Source: Clostridia bacterium (GTDB lineage: Bacteria; Bacillota; Clostridia; DUPQ01). From it: a stretch of DNA of 19,816 bases. Positions 7,395 through 15,328 of this stretch are shown in pieces; position 1 is the first letter of the stretch, and each line of letters begins with the position of its first letter. A program made the position numbers and the translations under genes. The notes under the pieces are model-generated. The model did no database searches. It had not been told where the DNA came from and saw nothing but the letters and a program-made list of their open reading frames with translations. The DNA is taken from positions 1 through 19,816 of the forward strand of contig JAUUZV010000014.1 of NCBI GenBank assembly GCA_030592085.1, written 5' to 3'.

Positions 7395-8843
7395 ATGTCG
7401 TTTAATTCAATAGAGTTTATTTTGTTTTTACCATTGGTGGTTATATTATACTATGCAATACCTTATAAATTTAGATGGGTGCTATTATTACTGGTAAGTT
7501 ATTTCTTTTATATGTTTTGGAATCCAAAATATATTATTCTTATTATTATTTCAACATTAGTTGATTATATAGCTAGTATTTTTATTGAGAAGAGTAAGGA
7601 GAAGACTAAAAAGAAATTCTTGATGGTAATTAGCTTATCTGTGAATCTAGGGCTTCTATTTGTTTTTAAGTATTTTAATTTTTTTAATGGAGTAGCAAAT
7701 AGTGTGTTTGAACAATTAACTAATGTTGAATACCAAATAGGAAGTTTAAAATATTTACTTCCAATTGGTATCTCTTTTTATACATTTCAAACTTTAAGTT
7801 ATACAATTGATGTTTATAGGGGAAAGAGGAAAGCTGAACGACATCTTGGTTATTTTGCTTTGTATGTGACTTTCTTTCCACAATTGGTTGCAGGGCCAAT
7901 TGAACGCTCAGATAAACTCATACCTCAACTTAAAAAGAAACATAAATTTGACTATTATCAAACAATACAAGCGCTATTAAGAATAGCTTGGGGGATGTTT
8001 AAAAAAGTCGTTATTGCCGATAGAGTAGCTGTAATTGTAAACAATGTTTTTGGTAATGTTACAGAATATAGCGGAATTTATTATATTATAGCTACAATAG
8101 GATTTGCTGTTCAAGTGTATTGTGACTTTTCAGCTTACTCAGATATTGCTATTGGTTCTGCAAAATTAATGGGGATATCTTTAATGGAAAACTTTAATAT
8201 GCCTTATTTTTCTAAGTCTATTAGCGAGTTCTGGACAAGATGGCATATTTCGCTAGCTTCTTGGTTTAAAGATTATTTATATATCCCTTTAGGTGGAAGC
8301 AGAAATAAGGAAAAATGGAAAACTTATAGAAATTTAATTGTTGTTTTTGCAGTTAGTGGGTTGTGGCATGGAGCCGATTGGAACTATATTCTATGGGGAT
8401 TATTAAATGGTATTTATGTTTCTATAGAAAGATGGTTAAAAAAAGGTAAGACTGGAGCATTATTACATAAATTAAAAATTCCTGGTTTTTTACAACAAAT
8501 TTATGCTATTTCTTTGATTCTTATTGGGTTTATTGTATTTAGATCAAATAGTGTAGGTGATTTTATATTCATATTCAAACATTTATTTATTAATAATTTA
8601 TTTGTTTTATTTGACGGGTCTCTATTAAAGTTAGGACTAGATGGTAATGATCTAAAATTATTAGCTGCAGTAATTATTTGGTTATTTTCTGTAGAAGCAT
8701 ATAAACATTATGCTAAAAAAGAAACACTTATTAATGGGGATTTTGTACAAGGATTAGCAACAATATTTTTGATTTTATTTATTATTGTATTTGGATTCTA
8801 TGGAGAGTATGAGGCTCTCCAATTTATCTATTTTCAGTTTTAG
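7395..8843 (+). CDS. MBOAT-family O-acyltransferase (AlgI/DltB-like)
   Basis: 482-residue polytopic membrane O-acyltransferase. It would take an acyl group, usually acetyl, from a cytoplasmic thioester and pass it across the membrane for glycan O-acylation. The N-terminus, multiple hydrophobic helices, LPIGISFYTFQTLSY (122-136), FFPQLVAGPIER (160-171), CDFSAYSDIAIG (243-254) and the FWTRWHIS (279-286) and LWHGADW (323-329) stretches are hallmarks of the AlgI branch; H325 is the expected catalytic histidine and H284 is also conserved. I chose ATG 7395 because a GAAGGGG site precedes it, in preference to an in-frame TTG 27 nt upstream. It is followed 9 nt later by an SGNH-like partner, the classic AlgI/AlgJ-type pairing. 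Acetyl donor is inferred from the family; other acyl groups are possible. Confidence 0.93.
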   Translation: MSFNSIEFILFLPLVVILYYAIPYKFRWVLLLLVSYFFYMFWNPKYIILIIISTLVDYIASIFIEKSKEKTKKKFLMVISLSVNLGLLFVFKYFNFFNGVANSVFEQLTNVEYQIGSLKYLLPIGISFYTFQTLSYTIDVYRGKRKAERHLGYFALYVTFFPQLVAGPIERSDKLIPQLKKKHKFDYYQTIQALLRIAWGMFKKVVIADRVAVIVNNVFGNVTEYSGIYYIIATIGFAVQVYCDFSAYSDIAIGSAKLMGISLMENFNMPYFSKSISEFWTRWHISLASWFKDYLYIPLGGSRNKEKWKTYRNLIVVFAVSGLWHGADWNYILWGLLNGIYVSIERWLKKGKTGALLHKLKIPGFLQQIYAISLILIGFIVFRSNSVGDFIFIFKHLFINNLFVLFDGSLLKLGLDGNDLKLLAAVIIWLFSVEAYKHYAKKETLINGDFVQGLATIFLILFIIVFGFYGEYEALQFIYFQF

Positions 8844-8852
8844 GAGAGTTAT

Positions 8853-10832
8853 ATGAAAGCAAATAATGCTATAAAAGCACTATTATTAATAATTGTTTTA
8901 TCTATTGGCCTTTTGGGAATTAATACATTATTATACCCAAAAACTATGCATATGGATAAATGGCGAGAATTTTATGCGCTTCAAGATGATACAATAGATG
9001 TTCTTTTTCTTGGTTCATCTCACAGTCATAGAACATTTATTCCTGCTGTAATAAATGAAACTATGCAGGTAGATTCATTTTCACTAGGAATGAATGGAAC
9101 TGGTATTGCGCAATTGAAGTATCTGTTAATTGAAGCAAATAAAACACAGCAAGTAAAAATAGTTGTAATAGAAGCATTTTCTTTGATGGAATTTGATACT
9201 GAAAGGGACAAAAAAGAAATTTTTCATTTTGCTTTTGACACTATGAAGCTTTCTATTAATAAAATTAATGCAATTAAAGCTAATGTTGAAAAAAAAGACA
9301 TATTAGAATATTTATTTCCTATAAAAACTTATCATTTGAGATGGAAAGAAGAAGACATAGACAAAGAAATTGGTTTAGTTCTAAAGACTAAAGCCTCAAC
9401 ATTAAATCCTTTGAACTTTACTCCTATGACTAATCTTTATAGTCCAACATATAATGAACCAATTATTAACGAAAGATTTTTAACAAATGAGAAAAAAAGT
9501 TTAGTAAGTGAGTATCAAAAACAATTAGATGATGTAGTTGCTATATGTAATGAAAATAATATTCAATTAGTAATTACTTGTGTACCTTATGTAGAGCAGA
9601 AGGATATTCTTCCCTATGAAATGAATGAATATTTGAATGGATTAAATGACTATGCTAATGAAAACAATATTGATATTATTAATTATTCTGATATGTCAAA
9701 ACATACAAATGTTTATCGTAGTGATTTATCAGATTCTGGACATGTAAATCTTACTGGTGCTAATAAAGTTAGTAATTACATTGCCACCTATTTAAGTGAA
9801 AAGTATAGCGAGATACTAAATGAATGTATTTATGATTATCATGCAGAAAGCAAAAAGGAACTTGAAGACTTAGAGAAGGAAATAGAAGAATTTGAACTAA
9901 GGAACTCTAGATTACAAAAAAGAGAATTACTTAATAGTAACGATTATTCATCAAATCTAGCTTACTATTTAGAATTAATAAATGACCCTAACTATATTGT
10001 TCTAGTATCGACTAAGAACAATATAAATACATATGTTAATAATGATATTCAAGATAATTTTTCAAAACTTGGATTTGATGCTAATTTTTCAAAAGAACAA
10101 GAAGAAAATTATATATTTATAAGTAATGGAGGTCCGTTAGGGAATATATATTCTAGAACAAGTACTTCAAAAATTATAGTATCTTCAGATCAACAAGAAA
10201 TTCAAGATCTAAAATTACCATTTAAACTAGATATGGTTAGTTCCTCAAGTACAACAGGTAGTTTGTCTGCTGTTGATTTTAATGGGAAGATGCATTCAGA
10301 AAACGAAGATGGATTCAATATTGTTGTGTATGATAAAGTACTACACTGGGTTGTTCATACTGCAGGATTTAATACTAATGATATTGAACAGCGCTATTAT
10401 GACAGAGAGAAAGTTAAATATAATATTAGTCAAGGAGAAGTTATATATACGATAAACATAAAAGAAGAACTATCAAAAGTATCAGGGATTTCAATGAGCA
10501 TTCCCATTGATGGAGGTATTTTAATTACATCAAATAGTGAAGAACCAAGTTTTACTATTCAAGATATAAAAGGTCTTAGCAATCATATTGCTATTAGACT
10601 TGTAATAGAAGCCCCAGAATATACAAAGTTAGAAGTTTTATTTAAAGATAAGAGTAGAACTTTTTATGATGATTATAAAGAAGTGACCCAGTTATTATTT
10701 GGTGAAAATGAAATATTAATTGAAATTCATGATACAGATATTACTGATATAAAATTTAATCTAGGGGATTTATCAGGTGATTATATTATTAAGTCATTAG
10801 AGATTTTCAATTTAAATAACGAGATGGATTAA
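8853..10832 (+). CDS. SGNH-hydrolase-like acyltransferase partner with long C-terminal extension
   Basis: 659-residue protein, about twice the usual length of an AlgJ/DltD-type partner. A membrane anchor lies at about 7-27, with the rest predicted outside. The SGNH domain covers about 45-320: LFLGSSHSHR (51-60, probable nucleophile S56), GMNGTG (79-84, the Asn-Gly block), and the D294-x2-H297 catalytic pair in SDSGHVNLTGA. It would receive the acyl group moved by the adjacent MBOAT and place it on the glycan. A charged coiled coil follows (about 331-358). Residues about 380-508 contain YIVLVSTKNN with LGFDANF and later GFNIVVYD then a VVHTAGFNT stretch, resembling the ILEI/FAM3 (GG) domain but in swapped order. 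Residues about 520-659 look like a beta-rich domain I do not recognise. SGNH part confident; extension tentative. Confidence 0.82.
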   Translation: MKANNAIKALLLIIVLSIGLLGINTLLYPKTMHMDKWREFYALQDDTIDVLFLGSSHSHRTFIPAVINETMQVDSFSLGMNGTGIAQLKYLLIEANKTQQVKIVVIEAFSLMEFDTERDKKEIFHFAFDTMKLSINKINAIKANVEKKDILEYLFPIKTYHLRWKEEDIDKEIGLVLKTKASTLNPLNFTPMTNLYSPTYNEPIINERFLTNEKKSLVSEYQKQLDDVVAICNENNIQLVITCVPYVEQKDILPYEMNEYLNGLNDYANENNIDIINYSDMSKHTNVYRSDLSDSGHVNLTGANKVSNYIATYLSEKYSEILNECIYDYHAESKKELEDLEKEIEEFELRNSRLQKRELLNSNDYSSNLAYYLELINDPNYIVLVSTKNNINTYVNNDIQDNFSKLGFDANFSKEQEENYIFISNGGPLGNIYSRTSTSKIIVSSDQQEIQDLKLPFKLDMVSSSSTTGSLSAVDFNGKMHSENEDGFNIVVYDKVLHWVVHTAGFNTNDIEQRYYDREKVKYNISQGEVIYTINIKEELSKVSGISMSIPIDGGILITSNSEEPSFTIQDIKGLSNHIAIRLVIEAPEYTKLEVLFKDKSRTFYDDYKEVTQLLFGENEILIEIHDTDITDIKFNLGDLSGDYIIKSLEIFNLNNEMD

Positions 10833-10855
10833 TAGAATTTTTATAGTAAGTAAGA

Positions 10856-10861
10856 TATAAT
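10856..10861 (+). promoter_or_regulatory. possible -10 element before the ABC exporter genes
   Basis: TATAAT occurs 42 nt before the permease ATG, in a 71-nt gap. The matching -35 at 17 nt (TAGAAT) is poor, three of six. In DNA this AT-rich the match may be chance. Confidence 0.2.
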
Positions 10862-10903
10862 ATATAAGTTGTTATAAATTTTTAAGAAAGTTGTAGAAGG
10901 TGT

Positions 10904-11689
10904 ATGAAAAAGGTAAGTATTCATTTTAATAATTTTACTAAATATAGTTACTTACTAAAATTATTAGTAATTCGTGATATTAAAAAAAAATATAAAGAAT
11001 CTTTTTTAGGATTACTATGGAGCTTATTAAGTCCTTTGATGCATATGATTGTGTTAACAATAGTGTTTTCAAATTTATTTGAGCGAAATATTACAAATTT
11101 TCCTTTATACTTAATTGCAGGACGATTAATATTTGAATTTTTTTCAAATGCTACAACAAGGGCAATGACTTCTATTATTTCTTCTGCTACTTTAATAAAG
11201 AAAGTTTATATTCCTAAATACATCTTAACACTAGCAGGTGTTACTTCAAATTTTATTATATTTTGTATATCATTGATTGATCTATTATTAGTTATGGTTA
11301 TAACAGGTAGCCAATTTAGTTGGAATTTACTCTTTGCTCCCATATATTTGATATTACTATACTTTTTTGTTTTAGGTATAAGTTATATTGTTGCTACATT
11401 AAATACAATTTTTAGAGATATCCAACATTTATATGGTGTTGTTGTAATGATATTAATGTATATTTCTGCTATTTTTTATCCTGTAAATATTTTACCTGCT
11501 TCCCTTCAACCAATTTTTACATTTAATCCTGTTTATCAATTTATAAAGGGATTTAGAATGTGCGTTTATTACACAGAACCACTATATTTTAATAATTTAT
11601 TATATTGCACACTAATTGCAGTAGTTAGCTTATCTATTGGATTGTTTGTCTTTTGGAAGAATCAAGATAAACTAATTTTCTATGTGTAG
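10904..11689 (+). CDS. ABC-2 polysaccharide exporter permease (Wzm/TagG-like)
   Basis: 261-residue integral membrane permease of the ABC-2 glycan export family. The N-terminus carries the amphipathic segment and coupling region RDIKKKYKESFLGLLWSLL (25-43), whose RDxKxxYxxSxLGxxW pattern is diagnostic. About six hydrophobic helices follow, with the typical YPVNILP loop about residue 196-202 and NPVYQFIKGFR (208-218). It would form the membrane channel for a finished, lipid-linked glycan, powered by the ATPase encoded 9 nt downstream. The length is normal for the family. A GAAGG site precedes the ATG. Its presence beside a Wzy/Wzz-like pair is notable, since these normally belong to different export routes. 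Confidence 0.9.
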   Translation: MKKVSIHFNNFTKYSYLLKLLVIRDIKKKYKESFLGLLWSLLSPLMHMIVLTIVFSNLFERNITNFPLYLIAGRLIFEFFSNATTRAMTSIISSATLIKKVYIPKYILTLAGVTSNFIIFCISLIDLLLVMVITGSQFSWNLLFAPIYLILLYFFVLGISYIVATLNTIFRDIQHLYGVVVMILMYISAIFYPVNILPASLQPIFTFNPVYQFIKGFRMCVYYTEPLYFNNLLYCTLIAVVSLSIGLFVFWKNQDKLIFYV

Positions 11690-11698
11690 AGGTGAAAA

Positions 11699-12436
11699 AT
11701 GAGTAAAATCATAATAAAAATTGAAAATGTATCAATGAAGTATCGTATATATAAAGAAAAAATAGAATATTTAAAAGAATATGTTTTAAAGAGCTTAAAA
11801 AACGAAATAAAATTTTCAAAAATAAAAGCTCTTGATTCAATTAATTTAGAAATTATTAGAGGAGATAGAATTGGTATAATTGGCCAAAATGGTGCGGGTA
11901 AAAGCACATTGTTAAAATTAATTAGTGGTGTAATGAAACCAAGTGAAGGGACTGTTACTGTTAGTGGTTCAGTAGCTCCTTTACTAGAATTAGGGGCAGG
12001 ATTTGATTTTGACTTTAGTGGAGAAGATAATATCTATTTAAATGGCGCAATTCTTGGTAAAGATAAACAATTTATGGAAAAGCATTATAATGAAATTGTA
12101 GAATACTCAGAATTAGACGGTTTTATAAAGGTCGCCATAAAAAATTATTCTTCTGGAATGAAAATGAAATTGGGATTTTCAATTGTTGCGTTTATAAATG
12201 CTGATATATTGGTGCTTGATGAGATTTTAGGTGTAGGAGATGTAAGGTTTAAGAAAAAAAGTTCAAAAACTATTGAAGAAAAAATAAAAAGCGGTGCAAC
12301 AACAATAATTGTTTCACATGACTTAAATCGAATAAAGAGGCTAACAGAAAAAGTTATATGGCTACATAAAGGTAAAATTAAGATGATAGGACCAACAAAA
12401 AAAGTAGTGAAGGAGTATCTTAGCTTTTTTGAATAA
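11699..12436 (+). CDS. ABC exporter ATPase (Wzt/TagH-like, short form)
   Basis: 245-residue nucleotide-binding subunit partnering the upstream permease. Walker A is G62-QNGAGKST-70; the VAPLLELGAGFD stretch (92-103) is the family-typical segment of polysaccharide exporters; the signature region NYSSGMKMKLGFS (149-161) has SSGM instead of LSGGQ, normal in this subfamily; Walker B is ILVLDE (170-175), followed by GVGD and the switch H207 in VSHD. The protein stops shortly after the ATPase core, so the C-terminal carbohydrate-binding domain found in O-antigen Wzt proteins is missing. Substrate choice must then come from elsewhere, as in simple capsule or teichoic acid exporters. The last 8 nt overlap the mutase gene. 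Confidence 0.92.
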   Translation: MSKIIIKIENVSMKYRIYKEKIEYLKEYVLKSLKNEIKFSKIKALDSINLEIIRGDRIGIIGQNGAGKSTLLKLISGVMKPSEGTVTVSGSVAPLLELGAGFDFDFSGEDNIYLNGAILGKDKQFMEKHYNEIVEYSELDGFIKVAIKNYSSGMKMKLGFSIVAFINADILVLDEILGVGDVRFKKKSSKTIEEKIKSGATTIIVSHDLNRIKRLTEKVIWLHKGKIKMIGPTKKVVKEYLSFFE

Positions 12437-13556
12437 TATAAAAAAGAGCAAAAAAAAATATCATTATCTTATTGTTGGGGCTGGACTTTATGGTAGCACC
12501 TTTGCTTATGAAGCAAAGAAAAAAGGATATACCTCACTAGTTATAGAAAAAAGAAATCATATTGGTGGAAATATATACACTGAGAGAATTGAAGGAATAC
12601 AGGTTCATAAATATGGAGCACATATATTTCATACAAATAATGAAATGATATGGAAATATATAAATCAATTTGCCACTTTTTCAAACTTTATTAATACTCC
12701 AATAGCAAATTTCCATGATGAATTATATAATTTACCTTTTAATATGTTTACTTTCAATAAACTCTGGGGAGTTAAAACACCAAAAGAAGCTAAGGATAAA
12801 TTATATGAGCAAATAGAATGTTACAAAGATATAAAACCAACTAATCTTAAAGAGCAAGCTCTAAAACTGGTGGGAGAAGATATATTTAATAAACTCATTA
12901 AAGGTTATACTGAAAAACAATGGGGAAGAAAATGTGAAGAGCTACCACCTTTTATTATTACTCGGTTACCATTAAGATTTACATATGATAATAATTATTT
13001 TAATTGCCGTTATCAAGGAATACCTTATGGTGGATATACAAAAATAATAAAAGAAATGTTATTAGGTATTGATATAAAACTAAACAGTAATTTTTTTAAT
13101 AATAAAGAATATTATATTGAACTAGCTGATAAAATTGTTTTCACAGGAATGATTGATGAATTTTATGCATATTGTTATGGTAAATTAGATTATAGGAGTT
13201 TGGTTTTTGTAGATAAAAAAATAGAAACAGATGATTTCCAAGGTGTTGCTGTTATGAATTATACTGATAAAGAAACACCTTATACTAGAATTATTGAACA
13301 TAAACATTTTGAAAAAATTACTTCGCTTACCACAATTATTACAAAAGAATTTCCAGTTGAAAAGAAAAATGATAATGAGCCATATTATCCAATTAATGAT
13401 GATGAAAATAATGCGCTTTTTAATAAATATCAAGAATTAGTAAAAGGGGAGGAGAATGTAATTTTTGGAGGAAGATTAGGAACATATTCTTACTTTGATA
13501 TGGATCAAGTGATTTTAACTGCATTAAATGCTAGTAAAAAGGAGTTTAATAAATAA
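12429..13556 (+). CDS. glf: UDP-galactopyranose mutase
   Basis: 375-residue FAD enzyme converting UDP-galactopyranose to UDP-galactofuranose in the cytoplasm. The FAD-binding start YLIVGAGLYGS (13-23), IEKRNHIGGN (39-48), KYGAHIFHT (61-69), YTEKQWGRKCEELPP (about 159-173), TRLPLRFTYDNNYF (about 178-191) and the C-terminal GRLGTYSYFDMDQVI are all family hallmarks, and the length is standard. No in-frame ATG precedes the FAD motif; the start is a TTG at 12429, 8 nt inside the ATPase gene, with GAAGGAG at 12409-12415, a rather long 13-nt spacing. Weak initiation could limit mutase level relative to the exporter. It implies galactofuranose in the polysaccharide. Confidence 0.96.
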   Translation: MNNIKKSKKKYHYLIVGAGLYGSTFAYEAKKKGYTSLVIEKRNHIGGNIYTERIEGIQVHKYGAHIFHTNNEMIWKYINQFATFSNFINTPIANFHDELYNLPFNMFTFNKLWGVKTPKEAKDKLYEQIECYKDIKPTNLKEQALKLVGEDIFNKLIKGYTEKQWGRKCEELPPFIITRLPLRFTYDNNYFNCRYQGIPYGGYTKIIKEMLLGIDIKLNSNFFNNKEYYIELADKIVFTGMIDEFYAYCYGKLDYRSLVFVDKKIETDDFQGVAVMNYTDKETPYTRIIEHKHFEKITSLTTIITKEFPVEKKNDNEPYYPINDDENNALFNKYQELVKGEENVIFGGRLGTYSYFDMDQVILTALNASKKEFNK

Positions 13557-14290
13557 TGGCAGTATACATGGCAACAAAACATATCCAAAAAAAAATTCCT
13601 TATGATTATATCATACCTATACAAGTTGCTTCTTTAGGCGAAGAAGAACTATACAATATTAACGATAGTCAGCATAATCATATTTCTGAAAGAAATTATA
13701 TTTATAGCGAACTAACAGCTTTGTATTCTTTATGGAAAAATACTAAAGATGATTTTATTGGTCTTTGTCATTATCGTAGGTTTTTTAATATAACCATAGA
13801 GGATATTAAAAAGCAAATAAACGAAGGGGTAGTTATTATTCCTCAAAAAGCGTATTTAGGTAGATCATTAAAAAATCAATTTATCTATAATCACCCAGTA
13901 GAAATATGGGAAAAAATGATGAGTGTTCTAGAGATTAAAGATAGCTTAATATATGAAAAAGCAGTTGAGATATTTCAAAATAATATTATGTATCCTTTTA
14001 ATATGGTAATAGGTAATAAAAAATTTATTGATGAATATTGTTCATGGTTATTCCCCATACTTTTTGAAATTGAAAATGAAGTAGGAACTAACTTACTGAA
14101 TCAATATCAACAAAGATATGCAGGTTTTTTATCTGAAAGGTTATTTACATTGTATGTTTTTTATCATAAGATTGAAGTTGAAGAAGTCATCTTGATTAAT
14201 GAAAAAAGTAGGAAAATTTCCCCATCAATCGTCAGAAACATTCGAAACAAGTTGTTTTTCTATTTTTTTGGGAGAAAAAATAGTGAATAA
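13556..14290 (+). CDS. DUF4422 glycosyltransferase (capsular polysaccharide synthesis)
   Basis: 244-residue soluble protein of the DUF4422 group, found in capsule and exopolysaccharide clusters and thought to be glycosyltransferases. It begins AVYMATKH (2-9), has the early acidic loop, SELTALYSLWKN (51-62) and the hallmark GLCHYRRFF (69-77), and ends with the LSERLFTLY type helix (about 192-200) common to the group. The ATG overlaps the mutase stop by one base (TAATG), 12 nt after an AAGGAG site. Position directly after glf suggests, but does not prove, transfer of galactose or galactofuranose. The acceptor is unknown. Confidence 0.85.
   Translation: MAVYMATKHIQKKIPYDYIIPIQVASLGEEELYNINDSQHNHISERNYIYSELTALYSLWKNTKDDFIGLCHYRRFFNITIEDIKKQINEGVVIIPQKAYLGRSLKNQFIYNHPVEIWEKMMSVLEIKDSLIYEKAVEIFQNNIMYPFNMVIGNKKFIDEYCSWLFPILFEIENEVGTNLLNQYQQRYAGFLSERLFTLYVFYHKIEVEEVILINEKSRKISPSIVRNIRNKLFFYFFGRKNSE
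14270..14274 (+). promoter_or_regulatory. ribosome binding site fixing a GTG start
   Basis: GGGAG lies 8 nt before GTG 14283 in the frame of the next GT2. The same frame is open further upstream to an ATG at 14199, but that would overlap the DUF4422 gene by 92 nt and add 28 residues lacking GT2 features. The GTG is preferred. Confidence 0.65.
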
Positions 14291-15326
14291 AGACATGATA
14301 TATATTACGTTTATAGTACCTGCATATAATGTGGGAGACTATATTGCAGATACTCTGGAGAGCATTTTAAATCAATCATATAAAAAATTTCATATTATTA
14401 TTGTAGAAGACGGATCTACTGATGGGGTAACCCTTAGAATCTGTCAGGAGTATGCAGATAAATATAAAAATAGTATTACGCTTATAAAGCAACGTAATCT
14501 AGGTGTTGGAGCGGCAAGAAATAATGGGTTAAATCAAGTAAAAAACTCAAAGTATGTTTGCTTTTTAGATAGCGATGATTTTCTTGATTTGTTTTTTATA
14601 GAAAATTTTTATAAAAAAGAACAACAATATAAAGAACAAAATATCGATGTAATTTTCGGATTACCAAATATATATAATAATGTGAGTAAAAATTATCTAA
14701 AGTGGTATGATGAAGAAATTTTTAAAAACATATTTAAAAAATCCTCTTATGTATTACCAGTGCTTGAACCTAGGCTTTACGATTTGGAAGTTAATGCATG
14801 TAGAAAAATATATTCTTTAGAATTTTTAAGAACGAGTGGATTTTCTTTTGAAGATTCCGTAAGATATGAGGATTTTTTACCACATTTTTTCTTGTTAAAC
14901 AATGCAAAAAACTGCTTAGGTTTTAAATTTACAATTTTTAATTATAGAATTAATAGGCCAAATCAATTAACACTAAAAAGCGATAAAAGTCGATTAGATA
15001 TGATAGTAGCTTTTAAACAAACTATTCAATATATGAATAAACATATTGAAAATAAAATCCATAGAACAAAAATTATAAATCAAATACTTATATTTTCTAT
15101 GTGGACTATTTCTATAGCAGAGATTAATATCAATAAAGAGTTTGTAGTACAGTTAAAGGATGTATTAAATTTGCTTAAAAAAACTGATATTAGTTCTTAT
15201 AAAAAAGAAATTGCTACACGCACACAAAAATTATTTCTTTTTGCTATTAAGAGAAAATATTTACATAAATATATTGTTGATTATATTTATTTTGATCTAT
15301 TAAAAAAGAAAATCTTTAGGAGATAA
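14283..15326 (+). CDS. Family 2 glycosyltransferase
   Basis: 347 residues from GTG 14283, chosen because GGGAG precedes it and the GT2 domain begins immediately (YITFIVPAYNVGDY, 7-20). D43 lies in the nucleotide-binding IIVEDGSTDG, RNLGVGAARNNGL follows at 71-83, and the metal-binding D96-SDD-99 is intact. SVRYEDFLPH holds the probable catalytic acid pair about residue 192-201. The C-terminal third is basic and helical with no clear membrane segment. It overlaps the DUF4422 gene by 8 nt and is followed 2 nt later by another GT2, so three glycosyltransferases are translated as a block. The closest general type is a capsular GT2 of the EpsJ/WcaA sort; donor unknown. Confidence 0.88.
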   Translation: MNKDMIYITFIVPAYNVGDYIADTLESILNQSYKKFHIIIVEDGSTDGVTLRICQEYADKYKNSITLIKQRNLGVGAARNNGLNQVKNSKYVCFLDSDDFLDLFFIENFYKKEQQYKEQNIDVIFGLPNIYNNVSKNYLKWYDEEIFKNIFKKSSYVLPVLEPRLYDLEVNACRKIYSLEFLRTSGFSFEDSVRYEDFLPHFFLLNNAKNCLGFKFTIFNYRINRPNQLTLKSDKSRLDMIVAFKQTIQYMNKHIENKIHRTKIINQILIFSMWTISIAEININKEFVVQLKDVLNLLKKTDISSYKKEIATRTQKLFLFAIKRKYLHKYIVDYIYFDLLKKKIFRR

Positions 15327-15328
15327 GC

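Noticed and set aside
10273..10455. Plus-strand 60-codon frame inside the SGNH gene
   Set aside because: It lies fully within the intact SGNH reading frame, has no ribosome site or recognisable motif.
14199..14282. Upstream extension of the GT2 to ATG 14199
   Set aside because: It would overlap the DUF4422 gene by 92 nt and add 28 residues with no GT2 features, while GTG 14283 has a good ribosome site.
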